A stretch of 24,463 bases of DNA. Source: Phytophthora quininea. Taxonomy: Eukaryota; Oomycota; Peronosporomycetes; Peronosporales; Peronosporaceae. Below are positions 10,240 through 20,547 of this stretch, one piece after another; positions within the stretch are counted from its first letter, which is position 1; every line of letters begins with the position of its first letter. The stretch covers positions 1 through 24,463 of the forward strand of contig JAAVTG010000682.1 of the NCBI GenBank assembly GCA_011947345.1, written 5' to 3'. The position numbers and the translations under genes were made by a program. A model generated the notes under the pieces. It was not told where the DNA came from. It worked only from the letters and a program-made list of their open reading frames with translations, and ran no database searches.

Positions 10240-10559
10240 GCCAAAGCTTCTATGAACAATCAAAAGTAGCACTGTCAGTGTGATGAAGAATGCGTCCTTG
10301 CCTGTCACATATGGCTTATGATCACACCCCTGTGTTCAAGTAATCACTACAGCAGATTCGACGATGCCCAAAGAGCATCGAGCTCAGACGCAGAAAAATT
10401 CGTCATGCCCTTGAGTGTTTCGTCGCCACCAGATGATGTGTACTCGGCAAGGATAGGCGATGCGGAATCGGAGGCTTCTACCTCCACGTGGCTGGACACA
10501 AGGTTAGCGGTCTCATCCTCCCATTGGAGGTCGACGACTTGAGCAACGGAGCTTGGCAT
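10240..10559 (-). pseudogene. N-terminal fragment of a second DDE transposase
   Basis: A 70-codon frame with an ATG at 10559 reads an acidic leader and then GMTNFSASELDALW. Further on, in another frame (about 10300-10260), GKDAFFITLTVL appears. Oomycete genomes carry many DDE-superfamily transposases whose N-terminus has the pattern MTNFS..E(L/F)..LW followed by KD.FF.TL.VLKHGG; this is recalled family knowledge. Between the two pieces are stops and a frame change, and the nuclease domain is missing. It is a different element from the PIF/Harbinger relic beside it, because the N-terminal motif differs. Confidence 0.5.
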
Positions 10560-11079
10560 CTTGTTGTCTCGAAGGTTGAAAATTGAGATTCATTCTGAAG
10601 TTTGGCCCCTCAGATCTCAGCCGAAAGCTACTGGCTGACATTTTGCGATAAGTTTATATTTAGTAGATACGAAAGTCTCGCAGTAGCTTCAGATACATAT
10701 TATTCAAGATAACTGGATCTCGTAACACTTTTCTGGATTTTATCCGTGCATGTCAGTCACATACAATTTGACTGAATTGAACCTAAATAAACCGCAGCTT
10801 ATAAAAATATGGTAGATTGCTCAATTGTTTGTACTATTGCATGGCTACTCTACTTTGGTGTCTGTCAGCTCGATCAAAGGATGAAGTCTCACTGGCTTGT
10901 CAAGGATTATTCGAGCTGTGGCGCTCGACGCAGGTACCAGAAGAATATTATGATGTCCATCGAAGTTTGATAAAAAAATGCTCTTAAAACGATATAACAG
11001 CGTTAATAACACTTGCTCTTAAAACGAAAATTCGCACACGTCGCATGATGGTCACAGTGAAAAAGACGACGCAGTGCGC
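10560..11079. other. Intergenic upstream of the CENP-B-domain gene
   Basis: AT-rich DNA with no coding signal. It presumably holds the promoter of the gene starting at 11080, but I see no convincing element. Confidence 0.4.
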
Positions 11080-11930
11080 ATGGGCCGCCAAGGACGCGGA
11101 CGCCGCCTCACTGACCGCGAGCGTCTGGAGATCATCGAGTATGCGCAGCAGCACCCGCAAGTGAAGCACGTGGAGCTGGCGGCCAAGTACCACGTGAACG
11201 AGTCGACGATCCGTAAATGGCGCCGCGAGCCCAACGCCTGCAAGGTGCAAGCTCGCTGCCAGTCCAGTGGCTTGCACGACCGCCGGCGCGGCCAGGCAGC
11301 GAGGGCGCAGCAGTTCGACTCGCAGCTCTACAGCTGGATCTGCTCGGCTAAGGACCGCGGCGAGAAGCTACGGCCCGCTACGATCCGAGCCAAGGCGAAG
11401 ACATTAGCGGCGACGTACGAGCAGATGGCGAGCTTCAAGGCCTCGTCCGGATGGTACTACCGGTACTGTCGGCGATTCGGCCTCACGCTTGACGACAGTC
11501 GCGGTGGAGTGCAGACTACAGGAGACAACACAGAGGAGAAGGTTAGAGATGCTGAGACGGGCTCAAACAAGGTGGCGTTGAGCATTGAGAGCGACGAACA
11601 CAGTACCAGTGAGGAGCTCGTTGATGCTGAAGACCTTTTAATGGGGATACCGACGCGGACACCTCCAGAGCAGCAGCCGGAGGAGAACGCGGGGGTTGCC
11701 AGAGCGCCATTGCGCACTTCTTACATCACCATGCAGCACTTCTGGGACGAACTTGTCGCTCGCGGTTTATTCAGCACCTCGCCGATATACCCGAGGCACT
11801 CAAAGCCTTCGCGCACATGAACGACAATGATCGCGTGCAGTACGCCAAGAACTTTGCAGAGACGACGTCGCGAGACAGCAAGCAGCACTCTTCAACGTAT
11901 CATCTAGGGTTTGCTCTAAAAGCGCTGTAA
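11080..11930 (+). CDS. Protein with CENP-B/pogo-type DNA-binding region, no nuclease domain
   Basis: It likely binds DNA in the nucleus. After the ATG at 11080, residues about 8-50 form a psq-like helix-turn-helix (LTDRERLEIIEYAQQHP, then LAAKYHVNESTIRKWRRE). Residues about 75-130 resemble the second, CENPB-type helix-turn-helix (FDSQLYSWICSAKDRG, RAKAKTLAA, SSGWYYRYCRRFGL). The catalytic DDE domain of pogo/Tigger transposases is absent, so this is either a truncated transposase or a co-opted DNA-binding protein. The uninterrupted frame stops at 11818-11820 with an odd tail. One extra base at the GG of 11764-11765 instead gives FIQHLADIPEALKAFAHM and a protein-like tail to a TAA at 11928-11930, about 283 aa. 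The GC-rich codon use resembles the housekeeping genes more than the flanking relics. Confidence 0.65.
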
Positions 11931-11939
11931 AGGTTCCTG

Positions 11940-12460
11940 CCCTCTTGTCAAAATCCACAACTCTTTCACAGGCGACAGCAGGACGGCAATTATTCTGCCA
12001 AAGACGACGATGTGCGTAGCAAGTGGCGGAGGCCGAGGCCGCCCAGGATCCCGTGTACGTGCTGGCGTAGACCCATCCGTGGTCGTCGCCCTTCTTCGTA
12101 GAGTAGGCCCATCCGGCACCTTCCAGTCCGCCCGGCACCTCGGGCGCCACGTTGGTCAAAGTTGTCGGACGAGACCTGCAGGTCGAAGGTGGACCAGTGG
12201 CGACGCTCGTGGCTGTGCGAGGGTGCCCACTTGCCGTCGACGTAGTCCTCGTTCTCCCAGACGCAGAGCGTCTTCTGTCCGTCCGTCTCCACCGCGTAGC
12301 AAATGTCCAATTGCAGAGTGGACTTTTGCTGCGGGTGCTTGGCTGCAGGTCTTGGGGGACCGTCTTGGAAGTGCACCCCTTTGGTCGCCGGTACTGTACC
12401 GGTATATCGGTACCATACCGGCAGCCACGGAGAGCTTCTATTCAGCGTGAAGGGATCCAA
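11940..12460 (-). pseudogene. Dysferlin/peroxin (DysF) domain fragment
   Basis: DysF domains occur in ferlins and in peroxisomal membrane peroxins. On the minus strand one frame reads LQLDICYAVETDGQKTL, CVWENEDYVDGKWAPSHSHE and RRHWSTFDLQ, the Trp-rich N-half. After a one-base frame change at the T3 run (12158-12160) a second frame reads NVAPEVPGGLEGAGWAYS, DDHGWVYASTYTGSW and YAHRRLW, matching the C-half pattern that usually ends in an Arg-rich RRRxW motif. No ATG precedes it in frame: a stop lies immediately upstream of 12460, and 12388-12460 is inverted-repeat sequence. It is therefore probably a 5'-truncated gene copy. The second frame runs on to 11800, antisense to the 3' end of the CENP-B-domain gene. 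Confidence 0.55.
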
Positions 12461-12493
12461 ATAGAAGCTCTACACAAAACACCCCGCGGGGTG
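12388..12493. repeat. Three consecutive palindromes between DysF fragment and REV3
   Basis: 12388-12421 is an imperfect 34-bp palindrome beginning and ending in CCGG (arms differ at a few positions). 12431-12442 (AGAGCTTCTATT) is repeated in perfect inverted form at 12460-12471 across a 17-nt loop. 12480-12493 is the perfect palindrome CACCCCGCGGGGTG. They could form hairpins and mark the breakpoint where the DysF fragment ends. They lie 70-175 bp upstream of the REV3 ATG. Confidence 0.7.
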
Positions 12494-12561
12494 CAATCAT
12501 TGAAGCACGATCAAATTAATGACATGGGCGTCCGAATAGAAGGGGCCTTTTTAGTCGCTAA

Positions 12562-15500
12562 ATGGCGTGCCAGGATGAAGCCGAGGAAGACCTGCGTGTT
12601 GAAGTGGTGGTTGTGGACCACTACATGAGCTCGCCACTGCCTGCTGATGCTTTAGAGAAACTTCCCGAGTCTCCGTGCTATCTGCGCGCAAGAGAGGTGC
12701 CCGTCGTGCGGATCTTCGGTGCCACACCCGCCGGCCAGAAAGCTGTTGTGCACGTCCATGGAGTAGGTCACATCGCTCTTAAAATTACCGGAGATCTGAG
12801 TTAACGTGTTATGTGGTAGATTTTCCCCTACTTCTACTTCAGAGCTGAAAATGACGAAGACTTTGAAGACCCAGAACGTTTAAGAGAACTACTCCCTCGA
12901 TTGGCCAAAGGCATTGAAGCCGCAAATGCTGCCAAGCAACAGAACCGACGAAACGCTGGGAAATCAGTATTTAGAGGCAAGTCCAGTAAAATTATTGCCA
13001 AGGTTGGTGTGGCAAAGGAAATGTGCGATGATATGGTTTAAGAGCGTACCATTTTCTTCTGTTGTAGATGCTGATTGTGCAAGGAACGCCGTTCTACGGA
13101 TACCACCCGCAGCCGAAGCTGTTTGTGCAGATTTTCCTGTACAATCCTCGGGTGGTGACGTCGGTGGTGCAGCTGCTAGAAAGCGGGTGCATTGCAGAGA
13201 GGAAGTTTCAGCCATACGAAGCCCACGTACCTTTCCTGCTGCAGGTGACGACGGGAGTTTTGTGAATTCGAGTCTTCTGCTGTGTGCCTGACAAATTGAA
13301 GTGGTGCAGGTGTTTGCAGACTACAATATCGAAGGGATGAATAGCGTCGTTCTCAGCAATGCTAAGGTTGGAGCTGTTGTGAATTTCTAGAGCCCACCGA
13401 AGCAGAACTAACATTACCCACATGTATAGTTTCGATTCCCACTTCCAGTTTCACAAGACCATCTTCAGCAGAATCAAGACGCGGGTGAGTTTAAGCACAT
13501 TCTTCTTTCCACAGTGCCCAGCGCTTGCGTCAACGGGCAGACCGAAGACACATCCCCAATCACTGGGCGATTCTCTCCAGTCCCACAAGTCCAAGACGCG
13601 TGGTTCAGTAGACAGTCAAGCTGCGCTCTTGAAGTGGATGTTGCGGCCGCGAGCATTCTCAACCCTCGACGGTTTACTGCTCAGCAACAGGCAGCACAAG
13701 CCACAGGCGAGATGCGGAACGTTCCGTCACTGGCAGCCATTTGGGAGGTACGCCTGAAGTTTGAGTGGTCGTCTTGTGTGGGCTCAATTCTATGGTCTTA
13801 CGGTGTGCTAGTGGACTGATTCACTATGCAAGCGATAGGAGGAAAAACAACGCCGCATCCAAAACGGAGAGAGGGGAACCCCAACATTTTCACTGAGTCT
13901 CGAGCGCAAAGCAAATACTCCTGGCAATATAACTGCCAGTGCGTCTCCGGCACAATCGGCGTCGTCACTATTGTCGCAGTCATTTTTCAAACAGAAGATG
14001 CAAGATTCAGTGGACACTATCTTGGAGGAGCTACAGAAGAAAGTGGATCTGCACTCCACCCCTACGGATTCCCCGGTGTTGGTGGTTCTCTTTCAGTGAG
14101 CGCTGTAATTTCGTGCGGCAACTCAATTTCCACACAAAGCGCGTTTTCTTACAGCCAAGCTGAGTTTGAGGCGGACAGCAACGGCGACTCAAACAAGGTG
14201 GGTTTTGGTGTTAACACCATCGATTTATATTGCTTAGCTTCCTTTTATTTTCAGAACTCAGCGGAGGAGGACGAAGCTATCGTCAATATTTTGCTCGCAA
14301 TGCAACAAAGAGTGACCAGCGAGAAAATAGCTGGTGGAATATTACTGAGCGTGAGTCACATCCAGCTGCAAGTCCGCTTAGCGAACTCGGTAGCCCGCGA
14401 GTAATTATTAGTACCCCGCTGAAGCGACAGCGACAGGTTTGAAAGCTATGCATTCCCTTTCTGAGTGTCCGTTTCCTCGCTAACTACTAGAACTGATGTG
14501 AAGTCTACATCTACTTCCAGAAAAATCGACTTTGGCACCAGTCCAGAAGATTTGCCTTTGGTTGCGGATATTGAAGACCTATTGCCACCGCGACCGCGGG
14601 ATCCAACGCCGTTAACTCCAGAGGAAGAATCGGTGGCAGTTAATATTCCGTTATCATTAACGCCACATCCCCAGCCACGCGGGAGCAGTCCAAAAGTTCC
14701 TATTCCTGCGTCTGGTAAGAATCGGTTATGGATATTTCAACCGGATCCGCCGACCTTGGATGATATGCAATCTTCGTCCAGCATCGTAGGGGTTAATCCA
14801 GTGCAGGTAATGCTGGTTGTATCCCGAAATGCGCCATTGCCTAATTATTTTGTTATGAATACGCTGTTACAGTACCAACCAGCATACTACAGCAACCCAG
14901 TCGATATCCCCGACAAAACCATGGTTTTTGGCGGAAAGGAATTTGCTTTCGCGCCCCAGGGTACGGATCACCTCCCACAGTTTGATACCAGCGACGTGCG
15001 GCAACTTTTGGATCCCAGCGGCAGTAACACATCTTGGTGTAAATTGTCGGATCTGACGAAAGCTGCCCCTCATATCAGGTGTGAGCAAGTACGTATCAAA
15101 TATCTTGACTCCAAGTCATCGCACAAATTACACTCTTTTTGGTGCTTAAACAGGTTCGTCGTTTACGGATGCCAGCACGATTACCACCGGAAGTTTCGGT
15201 TGTGGAATCTTGGATCGCTAATCAGTCGGCAAAAGCCACCCCAAACAAGGTTTTTAGCTTGTTAGCAGCACTATGCACGGACATTGTCTTACTGAATAAT
15301 GTTTTTCTAAAACAGACACGTCGGAAGCGAGGTCGACCATCACTTACGCCCACACCATCGCTTTCTAGCAAATTGAGGTCTTCCTCTATTTTGTCAAACG
15401 TGACGATTCTCTCTGTCGAGATTTTTGCAGCATCACAAGGACATATACTGCCGAATCCTCTTCACGACCCGGTAAACGTGATCGGTTTTTCGGTGGAGGC

Positions 15501-18466
15501 ACAAGAAGGACCGGCAGAAGCGAAGGCGAAGGAGCGAGGCTTTATCTTGTGGATGCCAGGTGACTCGAAGCCAGCACCAGAAAATGTGGGTTTATTCGTA
15601 GACAGCAGCGACATATCTGTGCGGATTGCCACAGATGAGCGTGATCTCCTGCATTCTTTCGAGGATGTGGTTAAGCGATGGGACCCAGACTTTTTGACAG
15701 GTTTCGAGGTGCAAAAAGCATCGGTGGGCTATCTTATCGATCGAGCATCTCAACTGGATGTACGTACTATGCTTTCTGCATGCATATTCCGCGATCTCAC
15801 TTTCATGCGTTGCTTAGATTAATCTGATCCAGTCCCTATCACGTCTTCCGTCGGCGCCAATAGATCCACGAAATATAGCAGCCCATCAAGACCAAGATGA
15901 AGGAGATAGCGAGAACCCGCAAGCATCCATCGGAACCACATGGGGTGTGAACAAGGCTTCCGGGCTGTGGATCCACGGTCGATATATTTTGAACCTGTGG
16001 CGCATGGCACGATCAGAGGTTCGGGGTGTGCAACTTGTTGCCCAAGAAGTTTCTTTGTATATTACCCGCTTATAACGTTATGCGTTTATATTGCATAATA
16101 GCTCAAGCTGTCGCGGTATGCACTTGAAGACGTCGTTTGGGCTGTCCTTAAACGAACACATCCGGTGTATTCAGACGAGCAGTTGTCCACGTGGTTTTGC
16201 GAGGGCGGCCAATTGCGCTGGAACGTAATTCGGTACTGTTTGGAACAAGCGACTCTCAACCTCCAACTTATCTCCAAAATGCAATTAATTACAAGGACGA
16301 GGTAAGTTGCGAACTGCTATTATCCTTTCTTTTCGACATTAGTGCATCACCTGTGTAAGCACTTACGTTCATGCTGTTAGCGAGATGGCACGCCTTTTTG
16401 GAATTGATTTTTATTCGGTTCTCTCCCGTGGTTCACAATACCGAGTCGAAGCTGTCATGTTGCGAGTGACGAAGCGAAAGAACTTCTTGTTAGTATCACC
16501 CAGCAGGACTCAAGTGGCGAGACAAGCACCGATGGAGTGCATCCCTTTGGTGATGGAGCCGCATTCGAGTTTCTATTCGGATCCTGTTGTGGTGCTCGAT
16601 TTTCAGGTAAGACAGCTTTTGCCAGTTTGTGCTTCATGTCACCGACTAATTAATGGCATGCAGTCGTTGTATCCGTCGCTTATCATAGGATACAACTTAT
16701 GCTATTCAAGTTTGATGGGCCGACTGAAAGATGGTTTAAATCCTGAGTTGGAATCAGCACTTGGAGTGGTGGACTTCATGCCAAACGCGCCCGGGCTCCT
16801 CCAGTGCAAAGGCAATCTGATCATTGCTCCAAATGGCACACTATTCTGTCCAAAGAGCTATCGGCATGGCGTCCTCCCACTTATCCTGGATGAAATTTTG
16901 TCCACACGAATTATGGTCAAGAAATCGATGAAGTCTGCGAAGGAGTCTAATCAAGAGCGCTTGGAAAAAGTTCTTCATGCTCGGCAGTTGGCGTTAAAGA
17001 TGCTTTCGAACGTGACGTACGGGTATACGGCTGCAGGTTTTTCGGGTCGGATGCCTTGCGCACAATTGGCCGATGCAATTGTTCAGGTAGGCACCTCGCC
17101 GTGCACCTTGCGGATACTGTAATACTAACACATTTCTATTGTCATGAAGACCGGGCGATGCACGCTGGAGGCCGCTGTCCGACTGATCGAAGAGCGATCA
17201 AATTGGAATGCCAAGGTTGTATACGGTGACACGGATAGCGTCTTCGTGATGCTCAAAGGACGGTCGAAGGAAGACGCTTTTCGAGTCGGCCAGGAAATCG
17301 CCGATGCTGTCACCGCTTCAAACCCAAAGTAAGCGTTTTCTGTCTGCAGCTTGCCTACGTGTACTTACATTTTACTTTATGATGGCGTGGTCAGACCAGT
17401 AACTCTGAAGCTGGAGAAGGTGTACATGGGTTGCGTCCTTGTGTCTAAGAAGCGCTATGTGGGCTACAAGTACGAGTCTCCTACGCAAGAAGTCGGTGTC
17501 ATCGAATCGAAGGGCCTCGAAACCGTTCGTCGCGATTCCTGCGGTGTGGTTCAAAATGCGATGCAGTCGTCTTTACAAGTTCTCTTCACGACGTCGGATT
17601 TATCGGAGGTGAAGGCTGGGTTGGAAAAATATTGGTTGCAAATAATGGAGAATCGTGTACAGTTGAAGGAATTTGTATTTGCGAAGGAGGTTCGTTTGGG
17701 AACATACAGCAACGGGAGGTAAGAATTGGATACGTCTGTTGCACTGTTTGGGAAGCTAACGTATTTTCTAGTGCTCCTCCTGCTGCACTCGTGAGCATGA
17801 AGGCAATGAAAAAGATCCGCGGGCAGAGCCGCGATACGCCGAACGCGTGCCTTATGTTGTTGTCAATGGGCCTCCTGGTGTGCGTTTGATGGACTTAGTC
17901 ATATCGCCGGACGAGTTTTTCGATCAGCGAATGCACTATAGCATCAACTACCATTACTACATCGACAAGCAGGTGCGATCTGTTTGGGATTTTGTTTTGG
18001 TATGCAGTTAATCACTCCACTTGTGTAGATTATCCCGAGCCTGGAGCGTGTTTTCCTGCTAGCGGGAGCTAATATCCGATCCTGGTACGCGAACCTACCT
18101 CGGTCGTCGGTGAAAGCTCGCAACCATGTTGTCGACACGCCATCGAAGAAACGACTATTTGATCGCAATGCTCGATCCATCGACTCGTTCTACAAGAGCA
18201 AGCACTGCCGGTTGTGCGGGTCGATCGGAAACAAAACTCTTTGCGAGAACTGCAGCGCAAACCCGCAGCAGAGTCTTTTGGCGATCCATGCAGCAGCTTC
18301 GCGTCATGAACAGGCGATGGCGACTCTCAAACTTGCGTGTATAACGTGTGGAGGACGAGAATCGTTTGCGAGCTGCTGCAACTTTTCCTGTCGAGTGTGG
18401 AACCACAAGAAGCTGATCGAAGCGGATAAAGCGACACTGATGTTTTCTGATAGACAAGATGAATGA
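12562..18466 (+). CDS. REV3: DNA polymerase zeta catalytic subunit, 20 exons
   Basis: A B-family polymerase that extends past DNA damage in the nucleus with Rev7. Exons: 12562-12762, 12820-13002, 13068-13244, 13310-13366, 13430-13747, 13839-14095, 14155-14197, 14255-14400, 14491-14806, 14873-15088, 15154-15249, 15316-15759, 15818-16018, 16102-16301, 16381-16606, 16664-17086, 17150-17328, 17395-17718, 17772-17972, 18029-18466; all introns are GT-AG with consistent phase, 53-91 nt. Predicted about 1548 aa, near yeast Rev3. N-terminal signature VPVVRIFGATPAGQK and GTPFYGYHPQP; TSEMARLFGI and RGSQYRVE; motif A DFQSLYPS across an intron (about residue 1025), motif B NVTYGYTAAGFSGRMP, motif C YGDTDS (about 1193), RRDSC, and two C-terminal Cys clusters (CRLCG...CENC; CITCGG...CCNFSC, the iron-sulfur site). 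An AT-hook-like RRKRGRP sits near residue 672. In exon 19 the A5 run at 17809-17813 must be A6 to join LVSMKAM to DPRAEPRYAERVPY; phases also demand one base. Confidence 0.96.
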
Positions 18467-18561
18467 ACGTGGAGTGGATTTCAAATGCTATCTATTACTC
18501 CTTCCAGCGAAGGACAAAAGGAAATGAACAAGTACTGCCACCAATGGCCAGCGACTTCTGT

Positions 18562-20372
18562 CTAATTCTTCTGGGGGCGACTGGGTTTCTTACCTTTGCC
18601 GCCGCGCTTCTTGCCCTTCTTCGATTTAGGCTCCTGTTTCTGCTTCTTTGCCGGCCGCTTGGTCTCCTCTTCTTCCTCCTCCTCGGCATCGCTTTGGTCT
18701 TCCTGCGTCACCTCGGCCTGCACGTCCTCAGCAGCTTGCTTGCGTTCCTTTTCGCCTTGACACGAGCCTTCTTGGTCATGTTGGCCTCTTCGGCTTCCTC
18801 CTCCAGCTCGTCTGCGGTCTTCTTGGCATCCTTCTCCTCTGACGGCATCGTGTTAGCGTACTTCTTAAACTTGGCCACGTAGAAGCCATCCATGTTGTGT
18901 ACGTGCGGGTAGAATCGGCGGGTGAGCTGCACGGACGGGTGGAAGCGCTGCTGCTGGTAGCGTGTGAAGCCAGGCTTGCCGTGGTCCAGGCCCGTTTCCA
19001 CGAGCTTTACGCAGCGCTTGCGCAGCGCATAGTCGACAACCGACTCGTTCTCATCCACCATGACGGAACACGTCGAGTACAGAATGTATCCGCCAGTCTT
19101 GGATTTGGCATCCACGGCATCGATAGCGGCGAGCAGCAGCTCCTTCTGCAAGTGGGCAAGACGCTGCACGTCCTTCTCTCCCTTCTGCGTCTTAATGGAC
19201 GGGTCGCGCGCAATCACACCCATACCCGTGCACGGAGCGTCCAGGAGCACGCGGTCGAAACCCTTGAAAAGCGTCGGCACCTTGCGGCCATCGTAGCACG
19301 ACACCGACGTATTCTTCACGCCCAGACGGTGCAAGTTAGCCACCGTAGCCTTCAGACGCTGCTTCTTGAGGTCGTTGGCAATGATCGAGCCCGTGTTCTT
19401 CATCAGCTGCGCAATGTACGTCGTCTTGCCGCCAGGAGCGCACGCCATGTCGAGCACGCGCTCGTTGAGTTGCGGAGCGAGAGCCATCACGGCACAGATG
19501 GATGATGCCGACTGCAGCATGTAGTGTCCCGCAAGATACTCGGGCGTAGCACCAATGGGCACTGGCGAGTCGTAAATCTTGAGCCCCACCTTGGACCACT
19601 TGGCCAGAGGATCAAGGTTCACACCGCGCTGGATCAGGGCCTGGGCCAGATCGCGACGACGCGTCTTGAGCGTATTGGTGCGGATGACCAGCGGCCGCGG
19701 CTGCTCGTTGGCCTCCACGAACTCGACGCACTCGGCGGGCGAGAACATTTTGAGGAACATGTCGATGAGCTCGCGGTTGTAGCCAAAGTAACCGGACAAG
19801 TCCTTCGCCAGAGACTCCATGTAGTCCACGCGGGAGCGGCCAGGCTCGCGACGAGCGCTGAATTGGGACAACACCTCCACCACGTCCTTGATACGCTGGT
19901 AGACTTCGGCCGGGTCCGTCATGTCCTCGTCGGCCTCTGCCTCCTCTGCCAGCTCCTTCTCGGTAGGAAGATGGTACTTGTCGTTGCTGGCGATGTTGAG
20001 ACGCATCTCCTCTTCGGCCTCTTCAGCCTGACGAGCCTCTTCCTCGTCCAAGAGACGAGCTTTGCGCTCAATGTCGAGCTCCTCTTCATCTTCATCGTCT
20101 TCGTCTTCTTCTTCGTTCTCTCCGTCCTTGTTCTTGAGCTTCAACCAGCTCTTGTTGGCATCCGAGAAACCCTCGTCGGCCTCGAGCCCCTCCTCGTCGC
20201 TGCTCTCGTCTGCCTGCTCCTCTGCGTCCTCCTCGTCCGAGTCGAAGAGCTGCGCCTTCTTGCTGGCGGCGCGCTGCTCCTGCTTGGCCGCCTCCTTCGC
20301 GTACTTGGACGGCTTGGCGGTGGGCTTGGCTGCTGCGGGCGAGCTGAGCTTGCGTTTGTTGGGGCGGGCCAT
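18562..20372 (-). CDS. NOP2: Nucleolar rRNA (cytosine-5) methyltransferase NOP2/NSUN1
   Basis: It makes m5C in large-subunit rRNA and supports 60S assembly in the nucleolus. A single exon encodes a Lys-rich start (MARPNKRK), a long Glu/Asp-rich region (about 40-150), then the RsmB-like domain: RPLVIRTNTLKTRRRDL, SAM motif DMACAPGGKTTYIAQ (about 305), motif IV DAPCTGMG with one active cysteine (about 376), and motif VI YSTCSV with the other (about 430), followed by FYPHVHNMDGFYVAKF. The ATG at 20372 has a good context (GCCATGG); an in-frame ATG at 20444 would add 24 residues. The uninterrupted frame stops at 18708, but adding one A to the A4 run (18749-18752) opens a basic, low-complexity tail (KERKQAAEDVQAEV, RPAKKQKQEPKSKKGKKRGG) to a stop at 18562-18564, about 603 aa. 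Such a tail is typical of nucleolar proteins. It converges with REV3, 95 bp apart. Confidence 0.95.
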
Positions 20373-20547
20373 GGCGACGATGCGGAGGCTTGACGTATGT
20401 CGCTTCAAGAGCTGCTCGTCGCTTTTGACTGGTGCAGCCGGCATTGGCGTCTGTATACCAGATAGTCATTTATGTGACAACAAATATGTTCCCGGTAGTC
20501 AAAAGGAGCACCCTCGAAACGACGTTGACGTTGAAGCGGTCGTCAAG
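20373..20547. promoter_or_regulatory. Shared divergent promoter region, NOP2 / CEP83-like
   Basis: The start codons of NOP2 (minus) and the CEP83-like gene (plus) are only about 175 bp apart, so both promoters must lie here or overlap the transcribed parts. No TATA box or full oomycete initiator was identified; GTCATTTATG at about 20465-20474 is only a partial resemblance. The role is inferred from position. Confidence 0.45.

Noticed and set aside
13485..13514. 30-nt intron in REV3 (GTGAGT...CACAG)
   Set aside because: It is shorter than every other intron here, divisible by three and open in frame, so reading through is simpler.
13826..14404. Independent 192-codon gene
   Set aside because: Its frame crosses REV3 introns; only the part 14255-14400 is a REV3 exon.
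14351..14411. Alternative REV3 intron starting GTGAGTCACA
   Set aside because: It gives a tiny exon whose phase does not fit the next exon; the 14401-14490 intron fits both sides.
19524..20393. Long plus-strand frames opposite NOP2
   Set aside because: They are antisense shadows created by the GC-biased codons and acidic repeats of NOP2.
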